Shown: piece by piece, positions 15,582 through 24,669 of the stretch
Position numbering within the stretch: the stretch's first letter is position 1
How the letters are laid out: every line of letters begins with the position of its first letter
Assembly (NCBI RefSeq): GCF_009602435.1
Contig: NZ_VZDQ01000024.1
Coordinates: 310,001 to 374,000 of the forward strand
Length of the DNA: 64,000 nt
From: Sediminibacillus terrae
GTDB lineage: Bacteria > Bacillota > Bacilli > Bacillales > Amphibacillaceae
Direction: 5' to 3'
Notes under the pieces: generated by a model
Told to the model about the DNA's origin: nothing
Seen by the model: the letters and a program-made list of their open reading frames with translations, nothing else
Database searches by the model: none
Made by a program: the position numbers and the translations under genes

Positions 15582-15628
15582 AAATAGAGAGTGCCTCTGC
15601 AAGCACTTCCTGGCAGCGTCTCTATCTC
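15582..15628 (-). promoter_or_regulatory. Structured leader next to the ribosome site of the luciferase-like gene
   Basis: On the minus strand ATAGAGA (15625-15619) can pair with TCTCTAT (15590-15584), enclosing a second stem AGTGC/GCACT. The 3' arm ends 4 bases from the AGGAGG ribosome site. It matches no riboswitch class that I recognise. Confidence 0.35.
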
Positions 15629-15710
15629 GATTTATTTATAATGCTTGATTATTCACTATTTTAATATGGTACATCCATAAATATGTATTTGCCAATTTCT
15701 TGCACACACG

Positions 15711-17540
15711 TTATCCATTTTTCTGTGTTCTGCTGGACTGAACCAGCGATGCATAATGACCGTTCTGCTTGATCAGCTCTTGGTGCGTTCCCTGTTCGGT
15801 GATTTGACCAGACTGAATCACTGCGATGATGTCAGCATTTTTCACCGTGTTAAGCCGGTGGGCAATCACAAAACTCGTTTTTCCTTTCATCAGCTGCTGG
15901 AAAGCATCATTGATTTTCATTTCCGTAATTGTATCGACACTGCTCGTCGCTTCATCCAAAATCAACAACGCAGGATCGGCAAGCATCACTCTGGCGATGG
16001 ACAGCAATTGGCGCTGGCCATGACTGATGCCGGAACCATCGGCTTTCAGGACGGTATCATACCCCTTCGGAAGCTTACGGATAAATCCATCAGCATTGGC
16101 AGCTTTTGCGGCTTGCACGACCTCTTCATCCGTTGCCTTCAATCTGCCATAACGGATGTTTTCTCTGATAGTGATTTCAAACAAAATAGAATCCTGCAGG
16201 ACAATACCCATGTTACGGCGCAGACTTGCCCTCATTAACTTGGAAGCATCCCGTCCATCCAATAAAATCCTGCCACCATCCGGTTGATAGAACTGGGCGA
16301 GCAACGAAATCAAAGTCGTTTTGCCTGCTCCTGTTGGTCCCACTAGCGCTACCGTCTGCCCGGGGGCCACCCGAAGGTTGATATTCGAGAGAGTCCTCTC
16401 TCCTTCCTGATAAGCAAAATCCACGGATCGGAATTCAACCGCACCATGTAACCTGTCAACAGGTTTTGCTTGCGGACCGTCCTTTTCCGGTTCTTCATCC
16501 ATGATTTCGAATACCCTTTCTGCCCCTGCCACTGCAGATAGGACCACATTGTACTGATTGGCCAGGTCATTTAGCGGACGAGTGAACTGTCTTGCATACG
16601 TAGTAAAGGTTACAATGATACCGATGGAAACCAAGCCATTCACAGCAAGAATGGCACCGAAACCGACAATGATGGTGAAACTGAGATTGTTCAGAGAGTT
16701 CATCAATTTGGGAATGAAACCCGAGTATGTCTGTGCCCAATATCCTGAATCCCGGAGTCGTTCATTCTTTTCATGGAACGCTGCTGTCACCCGTTCCTCT
16801 TGGGAGAACGCTTTGATGATATGATGTCCGGACAAGGTTTCTTCCACATAACCGTTTACATCCCCCAAATCTCTTTGCTGCGCTTTAAAGTATCGCCCTG
16901 TCCTGTTAGTAATCCACCTCATCCCCCAATACATCAACGGTACGATTGTAAGGGTCAACAACGTCAACAGCGGGCTCAACCAAAGCATGATCGTAACAGT
17001 TCCACCAAGCGTCAGCACGCTCGTTGCCAGCTGAATCACGGAGGAATTCAACGTCCTGCTTACATTTTCCATGTCATTTGTCAGACGGCTCATTACTTCT
17101 CCGCTCTGTCGCTTTTGGAAAAAAGGTAACGGCAAAAGCAGTATATGACTGAATAGGTCGTTTCGCATTGTCTGTACGGTTTCCTGGGCAATCGTGATCA
17201 TCCAATAATTTTGCATCCAGACTGCACCGGACTGGGCAATAAAAATCACGCCGAGCAGGATGAGCATCACGGTCAGTTGGTTGGTTTGGAAATCGGCGAC
17301 CATGTGATCCACCGTTACACCAAGCAGATAGGGACCGAGCAGTGAAAGGGCAGAACTGACAACTACCATGATGAGGACAAGATAAAACAGCTTTTTTTTA
17401 GCATACATATAACGCCATATCCGTTGGAGCGTCTGCCTCATGTTTTTTATGTTCGGCTTTTGCCTCGGAGCTCCATGGTTGTGTCTGGAGGGTATTCTGG
17501 CAGGCTGCTTTCCGGATACATTACGATTCGTTCCCTGCAT
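15711..17540 (-). CDS. ABC exporter half-transporter, canonical ATP site partner (YfiC-like)
   Basis: This 609-residue protein is a fused membrane and ATPase half of a type IV ABC exporter, with about six helices (residues 55-330) and a C-terminal ATPase. Walker A is GPTGAGKTT, the Q-loop segment is VLQDSILF, and Walker B is LLILDEATSSVD with the catalytic Glu. The signature is ISHGQRQ rather than LSGGQ. The basic N-terminal extension of about 35 residues is longer than in its partner. Its start ATG overlaps the end of the partner gene by 20 bases, so the two are co-translated and form a heterodimer, probably a drug or lipid exporter. Confidence 0.9.
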   Translation of the reverse strand: MQGTNRNVSGKQPARIPSRHNHGAPRQKPNIKNMRQTLQRIWRYMYAKKKLFYLVLIMVVVSSALSLLGPYLLGVTVDHMVADFQTNQLTVMLILLGVIFIAQSGAVWMQNYWMITIAQETVQTMRNDLFSHILLLPLPFFQKRQSGEVMSRLTNDMENVSRTLNSSVIQLATSVLTLGGTVTIMLWLSPLLTLLTLTIVPLMYWGMRWITNRTGRYFKAQQRDLGDVNGYVEETLSGHHIIKAFSQEERVTAAFHEKNERLRDSGYWAQTYSGFIPKLMNSLNNLSFTIIVGFGAILAVNGLVSIGIIVTFTTYARQFTRPLNDLANQYNVVLSAVAGAERVFEIMDEEPEKDGPQAKPVDRLHGAVEFRSVDFAYQEGERTLSNINLRVAPGQTVALVGPTGAGKTTLISLLAQFYQPDGGRILLDGRDASKLMRASLRRNMGIVLQDSILFEITIRENIRYGRLKATDEEVVQAAKAANADGFIRKLPKGYDTVLKADGSGISHGQRQLLSIARVMLADPALLILDEATSSVDTITEMKINDAFQQLMKGKTSFVIAHRLNTVKNADIIAVIQSGQITEQGTHQELIKQNGHYASLVQSSRTQKNG

Positions 17541-19260
17541 GCTCGAACACCCCCGCTTCTGATTGAGATTGATAGATCATACGGTAATAAGCACTTTGTT
17601 CGATAAGCTGGCGATGTGGACCGCTTGCCTCCAGCTCTCCATGTTTCAACAGCAATATTTTCTCGGCATTCTTAACGGAACTGATTTTGGAAGCGATAAT
17701 AAAAACCGTACAGGACCGCCGACGAAGTGCCTGCAAAACCCGGGCCTCCGTATTGGCGTCCAATGCGCTCGTACTGTCATCCAGAATCAGGATTTTCGGT
17801 TCGCGGATCAATGCCCGGGCAAGGGAAAGGCGTTGTTTCTGTCCGCCCGAAAGATTGATCCCCCGCTGGCCGATAACCGTATCATACCCTCGCGGCAGAC
17901 TCATGATGTAGTCATGGATGCTGGCATCTACCGCCGCCTGGATGATCTCCTTCTCTGACGCCTCTTCGTTACCCCATAGAAGATTCTCTTTGATGGTTCC
18001 GGAAAACAAGTGGGCCTGTTGCGGAACCATGCCGATTTGCCGACGTAGTTGCTGCATTTCAAATGATTCGATCGGCTTCCCGTCTAAAAAAATACCTCCA
18101 CGGGTCACCGGAAACAGGCTCGGAATCAGTTGTGCCAAGGTCGATTTTCCAGAGCCGGTTTCCCCGATGACCCCCACCATTTCGCCTGCATCGGCTAAAA
18201 AAGATACACCTTGTAGTGCCGGCTGCTTTGCTTCTGGATAACAGAAAGAGACATTCTCAAAGGCGATTTGACCCGACATTCGATGTTCCCCCTGGTCACT
18301 TTTATCCAATTGTTCTTCAGGGGGTTCCAGCAGCACTTCCGTTATGCGTGCAGCAGAAGCCTTCCCCCGGGAAAAATTCATCAGTAAAAAAGAAAAAACG
18401 CCGAATGAACCAAGGATTCGCGTTGCATAATTCAAGATAGCGACAACTTCGCCAGGTTGAGCATCCCCTGTTTCCAGTTGAATGGACCCTAACCATAGAA
18501 TCGTTATGATTCCGGCATTCATCCCCAGCATGACGATCGGCATTACTGTCTCCATTAACTGCAGTGCCCGTTTATTGGTCTCCATCAGGGATTGATTTAC
18601 CTTCCGGAATCTGTCCGTCTCGAATGAATTCCGCAAAAAAGCCTTTACAAGCCGGATACCGAGCAGGTTTTCCTGAATAATGGAATTCAGTCGATCAATC
18701 TTAGCCTGGACAGAACCAAACAGCTTGACCCCCTTTGTCATCAGAAAAAGCATGACGAGCAGTAAAAAAGGCACGAATGCTGCCAAAATAAGCGCCAATT
18801 GGACATTTACGGTAAAAGCCATGATAACCCCGCCTATGATGAACAAAGGGGCTCGCAGCATAATTCGCATTGCCATAAAAATCAACGACTGAATTTGTGT
18901 AACGTCAGTAGTCAATCTCGTAATCAAGGAGGACGCCGCAAACCGTTGAATTTGCGTAACGGAAAACCGCTGAATCCGTTCGTACACATCTTTTCGCAAA
19001 TCATATGCAGTTCCCTGGCTGACTTTTGAAGCAAAAAAAGAATTCAAAATGCCGGAAGCAAAGGCCAGCACCGACGTACCGAGCAGAACCGCTCCCCAAA
19101 AGCCAATCCTTCCCATATCGCGCTGCACTACCCCTGTATCGATAATCGATGCCATTATAACCGGCTGAATCAATTCGACGACTAACTCGACTGCCATCAA
19201 AAGCAAAGCCAAGACAGCAGCTGCTTTATATTTGGCTACGTATGTAACGATTTCCTTCAT
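17521..19260 (-). CDS. ABC exporter half-transporter, degenerate-site partner (YfiB-like)
   Basis: This 579-residue exporter half has six predicted helices and a C-terminal ATPase. Walker A is GETGSGKST, the signature is LSGGQKQR, and Walker B is ILILDDSTSALD, with Asp where the catalytic Glu is expected. A noncanonical Walker B in one half and a noncanonical signature in the other is characteristic of heterodimeric exporters with one active and one degenerate site, such as BmrCD. The sizes match YfiB/YfiC better than BmrC/BmrD. The start ATG at 19260 follows a GGGGGAAATAGGG region, and a TATAAT lies at 19311-19306 on the minus strand. Confidence 0.9.
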   Translation of the reverse strand: MKEIVTYVAKYKAAAVLALLLMAVELVVELIQPVIMASIIDTGVVQRDMGRIGFWGAVLLGTSVLAFASGILNSFFASKVSQGTAYDLRKDVYERIQRFSVTQIQRFAASSLITRLTTDVTQIQSLIFMAMRIMLRAPLFIIGGVIMAFTVNVQLALILAAFVPFLLLVMLFLMTKGVKLFGSVQAKIDRLNSIIQENLLGIRLVKAFLRNSFETDRFRKVNQSLMETNKRALQLMETVMPIVMLGMNAGIITILWLGSIQLETGDAQPGEVVAILNYATRILGSFGVFSFLLMNFSRGKASAARITEVLLEPPEEQLDKSDQGEHRMSGQIAFENVSFCYPEAKQPALQGVSFLADAGEMVGVIGETGSGKSTLAQLIPSLFPVTRGGIFLDGKPIESFEMQQLRRQIGMVPQQAHLFSGTIKENLLWGNEEASEKEIIQAAVDASIHDYIMSLPRGYDTVIGQRGINLSGGQKQRLSLARALIREPKILILDDSTSALDANTEARVLQALRRRSCTVFIIASKISSVKNAEKILLLKHGELEASGPHRQLIEQSAYYRMIYQSQSEAGVFEHAGNES

Positions 19261-19500
19261 CCCTATTTCCCCCGTAATGTGCCGTTAGCAAAGAATGCTA
19301 CTAACTATTATACGTCATTGACAAGAAGGTATGGCAGTTGAGGATTCATTTTTCGAGGTTCCATTTCCGCCACTCGAGGAAAAGCACATTGCAAATCCCT
19401 TTTTATTTGAAAGAGTATCGGCTAAAATATTTAGTGTTACGAAATATTTTGAAAGAAGTGACCCATTATCACGACACAGGAGAAAATTGCAAAAAGAAAC

Positions 19501-20697
19501 TTGTTCATCATGTGGTTTGCCAACTTTTTCATCGGCGGCAGTATGACCATGATCCTGCCGTTTATTTCGTTATACATTGAAACGCTTGGCAATTTTTCAG
19601 ATACATTTGTGCAAAACTGGTCGGGATGGACGTTTGGAATAACCTTCGTTGCCGCCTTTACCTTTTCTCCCATTTGGGGAAAAATCGGAGACCAATGCGG
19701 TAGAAAACCTATCCTGGTCGTTTCTGCTGCAGGTCTTTGTGTATCTGTTTTCGCAATGGGCTTTGTCACGACGGTTTGGCAGCTATTTCTGCTGCGGCTG
19801 TTCATGGGGGTTTTCACTGGATTTATCTCGATGTCGCAAGCGCTCATTTCCACCCAGACTCCGAAACATATCGCCGGTAAAGTACTGGGCACGTTACAGA
19901 CCGGCAGCATCACCGGCAGCTTGATGGGACCATTGATCGGCGGTACGGTCGCCGATGCGCTCGGATTCGCCACAACGTTCAAAAGCATATCGATCGCTTT
20001 GCTCCTGTCGGCCTTGCTCGTATTATTCGGCGTCAAGGAACAGCGAATCGAGGAGGAAGCCGGCAGACAAGCATCTTATACAAGTAAGGAAGTCATTCTG
20101 CATATCATACGACATCCTGTCTTGTTGATCGTGATGCTTGTCTCGATGTTCGTTCAAATCGCCCACTTCAGCATTCAGCCGATTTTATCTTTGTATGTGG
20201 CAGAATTGCACGGTACTGCGAATATTGCCCTCTTTTCCGGCATCGCGTTTTCGGCGGCGGGGCTTGGCAATTTGTTGATGGCAAGGAATTGGGGGAAAAT
20301 CGGCGACCGGATCGGCTATATTAAAATTTTGGTGTTTCTATTATTCATGGCCGGCATTGTCTATTTTCCGGGAGCCTTTGTCACGAATATATGGCAGTTG
20401 GTTGTATTGCGGTTCTTTCTTGGAGTGGCGATTGGCGGCATCATTCCCGTCCGCATCGCTTATATCCGGCAGGAGGCCCCGATTTCCATGCAGGGAGAAG
20501 TGCTTGGCTACAATACCAGTATCCGCTTTTTCGGCAATATGATCGGACCCGCGCTGGGAGGAATGTTGTCCGGCTTTTTCGGTTTCGCCTCCGTGTTTTT
20601 TGTCACAAGCAGCTTGCTCGTTTTAAGCGGAATCGTTTTGCTAGGTACCATGTATCGCCATCCCGCCCTGTCGGGGCATCAGTCTCATTCCCATTGA
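19501..20697 (+). CDS. MFS transporter, multidrug-efflux type
   Basis: This protein of about 398 residues or slightly more has 12 hydrophobic segments. The motif A region FSPIWGKIGDQCGRKPILV near residue 55, and a second in NWGKIGDRIGYIK near 260, mark a drug:proton antiporter of the DHA1 type. The start is unclear. TTG at 19501 is the first standard start but is 18 bases from AGGAG. The frame opens after a stop at 19459, and the natural N-terminus (TQEKIAKRNLFIMWFANFF) probably begins upstream at ATT 19465, preceded by GAAAGAAG. A family B hairpin follows the gene. Confidence 0.85.
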   Translation: MFIMWFANFFIGGSMTMILPFISLYIETLGNFSDTFVQNWSGWTFGITFVAAFTFSPIWGKIGDQCGRKPILVVSAAGLCVSVFAMGFVTTVWQLFLLRLFMGVFTGFISMSQALISTQTPKHIAGKVLGTLQTGSITGSLMGPLIGGTVADALGFATTFKSISIALLLSALLVLFGVKEQRIEEEAGRQASYTSKEVILHIIRHPVLLIVMLVSMFVQIAHFSIQPILSLYVAELHGTANIALFSGIAFSAAGLGNLLMARNWGKIGDRIGYIKILVFLLFMAGIVYFPGAFVTNIWQLVVLRFFLGVAIGGIIPVRIAYIRQEAPISMQGEVLGYNTSIRFFGNMIGPALGGMLSGFFGFASVFFVTSSLLVLSGIVLLGTMYRHPALSGHQSHSH

Positions 20698-20725
20698 CAG
20701 GGAATGATAGAAATATATCAAGAAG

Positions 20726-20810
20726 GTTGGCTGGGACAAACACAAGTTTGTCAAAGCAAAAACCGAGCGAATTCGAACACTTAGCAATTCGAATATCGTT
20801 CGGTTTTTTG
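20726..20810 (+). repeat. Dispersed hairpin repeat, family B, copy 3 (probable MFS terminator)
   Basis: Left part CTGGGACAAACACAAGTTTG then TCAAAGC, followed by a hairpin with arms AAAACCGAGCGAATTCGAA and TTCGAATATCGTTCGGTTTT. This is the fullest stem of the family. It starts 29 bases past the MFS stop. Confidence 0.8.
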
Positions 20811-20966
20811 ATTTTCTATTACCTGAAAATTAACTTGGCAAATAAGATACCTTTTTAACTTTCCAATGATCGCAAACACGCCACTCCGGCAAGTTACTTC
20901 GCTTGCCGTAGCGATGACAAGCACTCCATAAGTTAAGGTTTTGTTTCAATTTCAACTCTTTATTGA

Positions 20967-22274
20967 TCATTCGTCCATGGTGAATTGTTGAAAAATCGTA
21001 TCGCGCTGATTGGAGTAAACCTGCCTGCCGGCGATCCGATTGATGATGTGCACATTGCGCTGAACGGACAAGCCCAGGTTGGTCGCACCCGCTCCATGGG
21101 AATGCTCCAAATTGGTCAAGGTGAAAAACTGGTTCGGCCGGTTCCGCTTGAAGGCAAGTCGATAATCTCTCGTCACCTTGAACCGTTTGTCATCCTCCCA
21201 CTCGATCTTATCCGCTAACCGATCATGGAACCAATCAGGAATAGCTGGCTTATATCCTGTGGCAAGCACCACTTTGTCCGTGTTAAAAGAGAATGTCTTG
21301 TCCTGCTGCCATTGATGGCATGTCAATTGATAGCCATCGTGATTTTTCGTAATATCCTTTATCTCCGTCAAAGGCTGGATGGTGACCGGAATTTCCCTTC
21401 CGCCATGAGATTTTTGATAAAGTGTGTTGTAAATCTCCGCCAAGGTGTCCGGATCGATTCCCTTCCGCAGCTTGTCCAGCATACCAAGGGTTTCGGCCCG
21501 CTCCTCAAAATCCAATGCATGGAAATAATCGACATAATCAGGGGAAAAGAACTCCTGTCCCAGCTTGGCCTGCTCCAGTTGAAACAAACCGGGAGAGCGG
21601 GTGAACAAAGCCAGATGGCAGCCTATTCTAGCCTGTTCCTTTAATAAATCGAGAAAGACTTCCGCTGCACTCTGTCCCGATCCAACAATCGTAATACATT
21701 CCGCACCGAGCAGATTGTCTTTTTCCGCCAAATAGCGGCTGGTATGGACAATATCGCCAGCCGGCATTCCTTCAAGCGGCTTTGGTACGGATGGTTTACT
21801 TCCGGTGCCCATTACGACATGGCGCGCATGGTGACTGGTGCGCGTTCCATTGCCAATATCCTCCACGATCAGTTCGTAATAAGGAACCTCTGCTTCCTGA
21901 TGATCCAGGATGTCGACGACCCGTGACTGAAAATGAAGATTATCGAGCTTTTGTATCGCCCATTTTAAATAGTCATTGTACTCATTCCGTGGAACCTCGA
22001 ACTTTTTAAAGAAATAAAATTGGTACAGCCGATTGCGTTCATGAAGGAAGTTCAAATAACTGAATCGGTTTGTCGGGTCCGCGAATGTCACCAAATCGGC
22101 TAAAAACGGGACTTGTAAATCCATTTCTTCGATCAACATGCCTGGATGCCAGGCAAATTCTGGCGATTCATCAAAAAAAGCGGCTTCCAATTCCGGCACA
22201 TTATCGAGCAACGCCGCAAGTCCGAGGTTATAAGGACCAAGACCTATACCGATTACATCCTTTATATTCTTCAT
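20967..22274 (-). CDS. Siderophore-type L-lysine/L-ornithine N-monooxygenase (SidA/IucD/PvdA family)
   Basis: This 435-residue flavin N-hydroxylase converts the side-chain amine of lysine or ornithine to a hydroxylamine, the first step to hydroxamate siderophores. The FAD site is GIGLGPYNLGLAAL at the N-terminus. WHPGMLIEEMDLQVPFL is the family's conserved second block, the NADPH site is VGSGQSAAEVFLDLL near residue 195, and ATGYKP lies near 345. The start ATG at 22274 is chosen because it aligns with the family's first beta strand, but AAGGA lies 15 bases away; TTG at 22298 is an alternative. No other siderophore gene is present in the window. Confidence 0.88.
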   Translation of the reverse strand: MKNIKDVIGIGLGPYNLGLAALLDNVPELEAAFFDESPEFAWHPGMLIEEMDLQVPFLADLVTFADPTNRFSYLNFLHERNRLYQFYFFKKFEVPRNEYNDYLKWAIQKLDNLHFQSRVVDILDHQEAEVPYYELIVEDIGNGTRTSHHARHVVMGTGSKPSVPKPLEGMPAGDIVHTSRYLAEKDNLLGAECITIVGSGQSAAEVFLDLLKEQARIGCHLALFTRSPGLFQLEQAKLGQEFFSPDYVDYFHALDFEERAETLGMLDKLRKGIDPDTLAEIYNTLYQKSHGGREIPVTIQPLTEIKDITKNHDGYQLTCHQWQQDKTFSFNTDKVVLATGYKPAIPDWFHDRLADKIEWEDDKRFKVTRDYRLAFKRNRPNQFFTLTNLEHSHGAGATNLGLSVQRNVHIINRIAGRQVYSNQRDTIFQQFTMDE

Positions 22275-22337
22275 TGGTTTGCAAACACATCCTTGCAAAA
22301 ATTTAATTAATATTAGCGTCCCCCATGGTCGGTTATT

Positions 22338-23651
22338 TTACGCTGCATGACTCTTCTCCGTTTCTCTCCAGGACTGCTCCAACACAATGACCAAAATGGT
22401 TCCGACCAGCAGTCCATTGCTCGCCAGGTTTTGAATCAGTACCGGGAGCTCAGCGAATACCTCCATCGGTAAAAACATACAGCCAATCCCGAATAGATAG
22501 GAGACACCGATGATGGTCAACCGTCTGGAATCAAGCGGCTCGCTGGCGACATTGCTGAGGCCGAGTCCCATCAGCTGTACGAATGTCGCCAGGATGGCTG
22601 CATTGGCTATCGGTGCAGGGATACCAGAAATCCAGGCCACGATAGGCGGGAAGAACGCAATGATGATCAATAAGCCGGAAGCGAGCAAAAACGGCCGTTT
22701 CCGCGTTTGTCCGGTCATTTTGATAAATCCAGCCGACGTCGCAAGCGGCACGTTTGCAATTGCCGAAAACATCCCCACCAATCCATGATTGACTCCGAGG
22801 ACGGTGCTGCCTCTATTGATTTGACTGCTGGAATAAGATGCTTTTCCATATACCGACTGGCTCGTCGCCACCACGGAAGCCACCACGTTCGATAGCAAGA
22901 TGACAGCTGTGATGAAAGCGATTGGCAAGACTCCCCAATCCATGTTCGGGGCTCCCCAGGCAAACCATTCCGGTACGGAAAATCCAGCCACATCCGGTGT
23001 CCGGGAAGAGTCATTCCCCACGAATATGCTGTAGGAAATCCAACCGATTACAATCCCGATCAGTACGGCGTAATTGCCAAGCCAGCCTTTGCCGAATATC
23101 GAAAGGCCCAACACGATAAAGAAAGTGAGAAATGCCAGCACTGCTTCTGTTCCGTGAATCGCTTCTACTTCTTGTTGAATCCCAAGCATTCCCTCCAGAA
23201 ACGTACCGCTCAATTGGATTGTCAGGAGGAACAAAAACGAACCTGTTACAAGCGGTGTAAACAACGGCAGCAGCTTTTCGGCAAGGCGGAAGACACCAAA
23301 AAGGACCAGAAAGCCACCGGTGAACAGCATTGCTGTCTCTACTGATTGCAATGTCTCTCCCGTACTCATCCCTTGCTGGGCCCCGGTGACCGCCATCACG
23401 GAAAAAATACTGATCCACAGCCCCGCAGGACCTTCCATGATGGGCAATCGATGGCCGAGCAGGCCCTGCAATAGCGAGGCAGCTCCAACAATAAAAAAAG
23501 TGCGCTGCATTAAGCCGGCGACTTCGGTAAAGTTCATTTCATAAAGAGAGCCGATGACAATCGGCAAGGCAACCGAGCTTGCCAACAAGAAGATGAACCA
23601 TTGCAATGTCTCAAGCCCGGTTTTGGAAATCGATGTATTGGAAGAATCCAT
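22338..23651 (-). CDS. NCS2-family permease (purine/xanthine/uracil type)
   Basis: This 437-residue membrane protein has about 12-14 hydrophobic segments. LIPVVxGS-like elements (ALPIVIGSLYEMN), the EGPAGLW block near residue 75 and the GVNHGLVGMFSAIANVPLATSAGFI segment near residue 285 place it in the nucleobase-cation symporter-2 family, near B. subtilis YwdJ. The family usually imports purines or uracil. The start ATG at 23651 follows ACAGGAGCG. The N-hydroxylase gene follows 63 bases downstream on the same strand, but no functional link is evident. Confidence 0.85.
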   Translation of the reverse strand: MDSSNTSISKTGLETLQWFIFLLASSVALPIVIGSLYEMNFTEVAGLMQRTFFIVGAASLLQGLLGHRLPIMEGPAGLWISIFSVMAVTGAQQGMSTGETLQSVETAMLFTGGFLVLFGVFRLAEKLLPLFTPLVTGSFLFLLTIQLSGTFLEGMLGIQQEVEAIHGTEAVLAFLTFFIVLGLSIFGKGWLGNYAVLIGIVIGWISYSIFVGNDSSRTPDVAGFSVPEWFAWGAPNMDWGVLPIAFITAVILLSNVVASVVATSQSVYGKASYSSSQINRGSTVLGVNHGLVGMFSAIANVPLATSAGFIKMTGQTRKRPFLLASGLLIIIAFFPPIVAWISGIPAPIANAAILATFVQLMGLGLSNVASEPLDSRRLTIIGVSYLFGIGCMFLPMEVFAELPVLIQNLASNGLLVGTILVIVLEQSWRETEKSHAA

Positions 23652-23706
23652 GCAAATCTACGCTCCTGTAGCCAAAAATGGTTTTTATCTTATCTATCAT
23701 AATAGG

Positions 23707-23738
23707 AAAAAGCCGCTATCGTCTATTATAGCGGCTTT
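23707..23738 (-). terminator. Intrinsic terminator of the DUF1002 gene
   Basis: Perfect arms AAAGCCGCTAT and ATAGCGGCTTT; on the minus strand the stem ends in CTTTTTCC. It lies 13 bases past the DUF1002 stop. Confidence 0.85.
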
Positions 23739-23751
23739 GCCATATCACTTT

Positions 23752-24669
23752 TTAATTGAACAACCCTTTGATTCCTTCGATCAACCGGTTAAAGAAATCG
23801 GCCACTCCCTGCCAGAAACCTTCATCGCCGGCAACCTCATCAAGCTTTGAACGGATATCACTGGCGATGTCATCAAGCTGGCTGCGCACATTGTCAAAAT
23901 CGATGTTGATATTGCGCATTTTCTCGAAGAGATTCGTGAGCATTTGCCTGTCCTCTTCACTCAACTCGATATTCATTTTATCCAGCTGCTCCTGGACGAT
24001 TTGCTCTACCTCTTCCTTGGTTGCAGGGTTTTGCTCCGCGATTTGCTGCTTGATTTGGGTGAGCAAATCACTTACTTTTTCCTGGTCCATTCCTTCCTTG
24101 TCAGCAAGGTCGGTCGCAACATCCAATTCTTCATTGGCTACTTCCATGCGATCTTTATCGAGCGATTCGCCTTCCACGTTGAACGCTTTGTAAATACCAG
24201 TGAGCGCCGAATGGCCTGTAACTTTCACCGGGGAAGCGACATCTACTACCGCATTTTCCACTCCGGCAGTCAGCAAGGCATTTGCATACATCTCATTGGT
24301 GACCTGGGTGATATTTTCAGAATTGACGACATTGATCACTAATCCGCTTCCTTCTTCCGTACGGGTGATTTTCGCTGAGGAATACATCCGGGAATTCGGA
24401 TCACCATCGATGTAATTGACCAGATCCTCAGCCGTCACAGTGTATTCGTCCACCGATTCAGGATCCTCCACATCGAGGAGATTTCGCACTTTATCTTTTT
24501 GGGCTTCTGTCAATGTTTCTCCATACACAACCCGGGGAACGCCCAATTTTTCATTGATGACATCCCCGCTTTCTTTATCATTGCCGTCACTGGCGAATAC
24601 GGTGGTGGCTGTACTGACAAATCCTATGACTAACATCAAAATGAACGATATTTTTAACCATTTTTTCAT
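23752..24669 (-). CDS. Secreted DUF1002 protein (YpuA-like)
   Basis: This 305-residue protein has a typical signal peptide: MKKWLK, a hydrophobic stretch, then VFASDG with probable cleavage after Ala. The mature part fits DUF1002: YGETLTEAQKDKVR, then VTAEDLVNYI, SSAKITR, and the GLVINVVN...ITQVTNEMYANALLTAGV block. It ends in a long acidic helical region (about 200-280) and a short amphipathic tail, EGFWQGVADFFNRLIEGIKG. The start ATG at 24669 follows AAAGGAGACG. The function of the family is unknown; extracellular location is inferred from the signal peptide. Confidence 0.87.
   Translation of the reverse strand: MKKWLKISFILMLVIGFVSTATTVFASDGNDKESGDVINEKLGVPRVVYGETLTEAQKDKVRNLLDVEDPESVDEYTVTAEDLVNYIDGDPNSRMYSSAKITRTEEGSGLVINVVNSENITQVTNEMYANALLTAGVENAVVDVASPVKVTGHSALTGIYKAFNVEGESLDKDRMEVANEELDVATDLADKEGMDQEKVSDLLTQIKQQIAEQNPATKEEVEQIVQEQLDKMNIELSEEDRQMLTNLFEKMRNINIDFDNVRSQLDDIASDIRSKLDEVAGDEGFWQGVADFFNRLIEGIKGLFN

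Noticed and set aside
20880-20930. Possible fourth repeat family (GTAACTTGCCGG; also near 42620)
   Set aside because: Only a short, weakly matching string is shared by the two places, too little to define an element.
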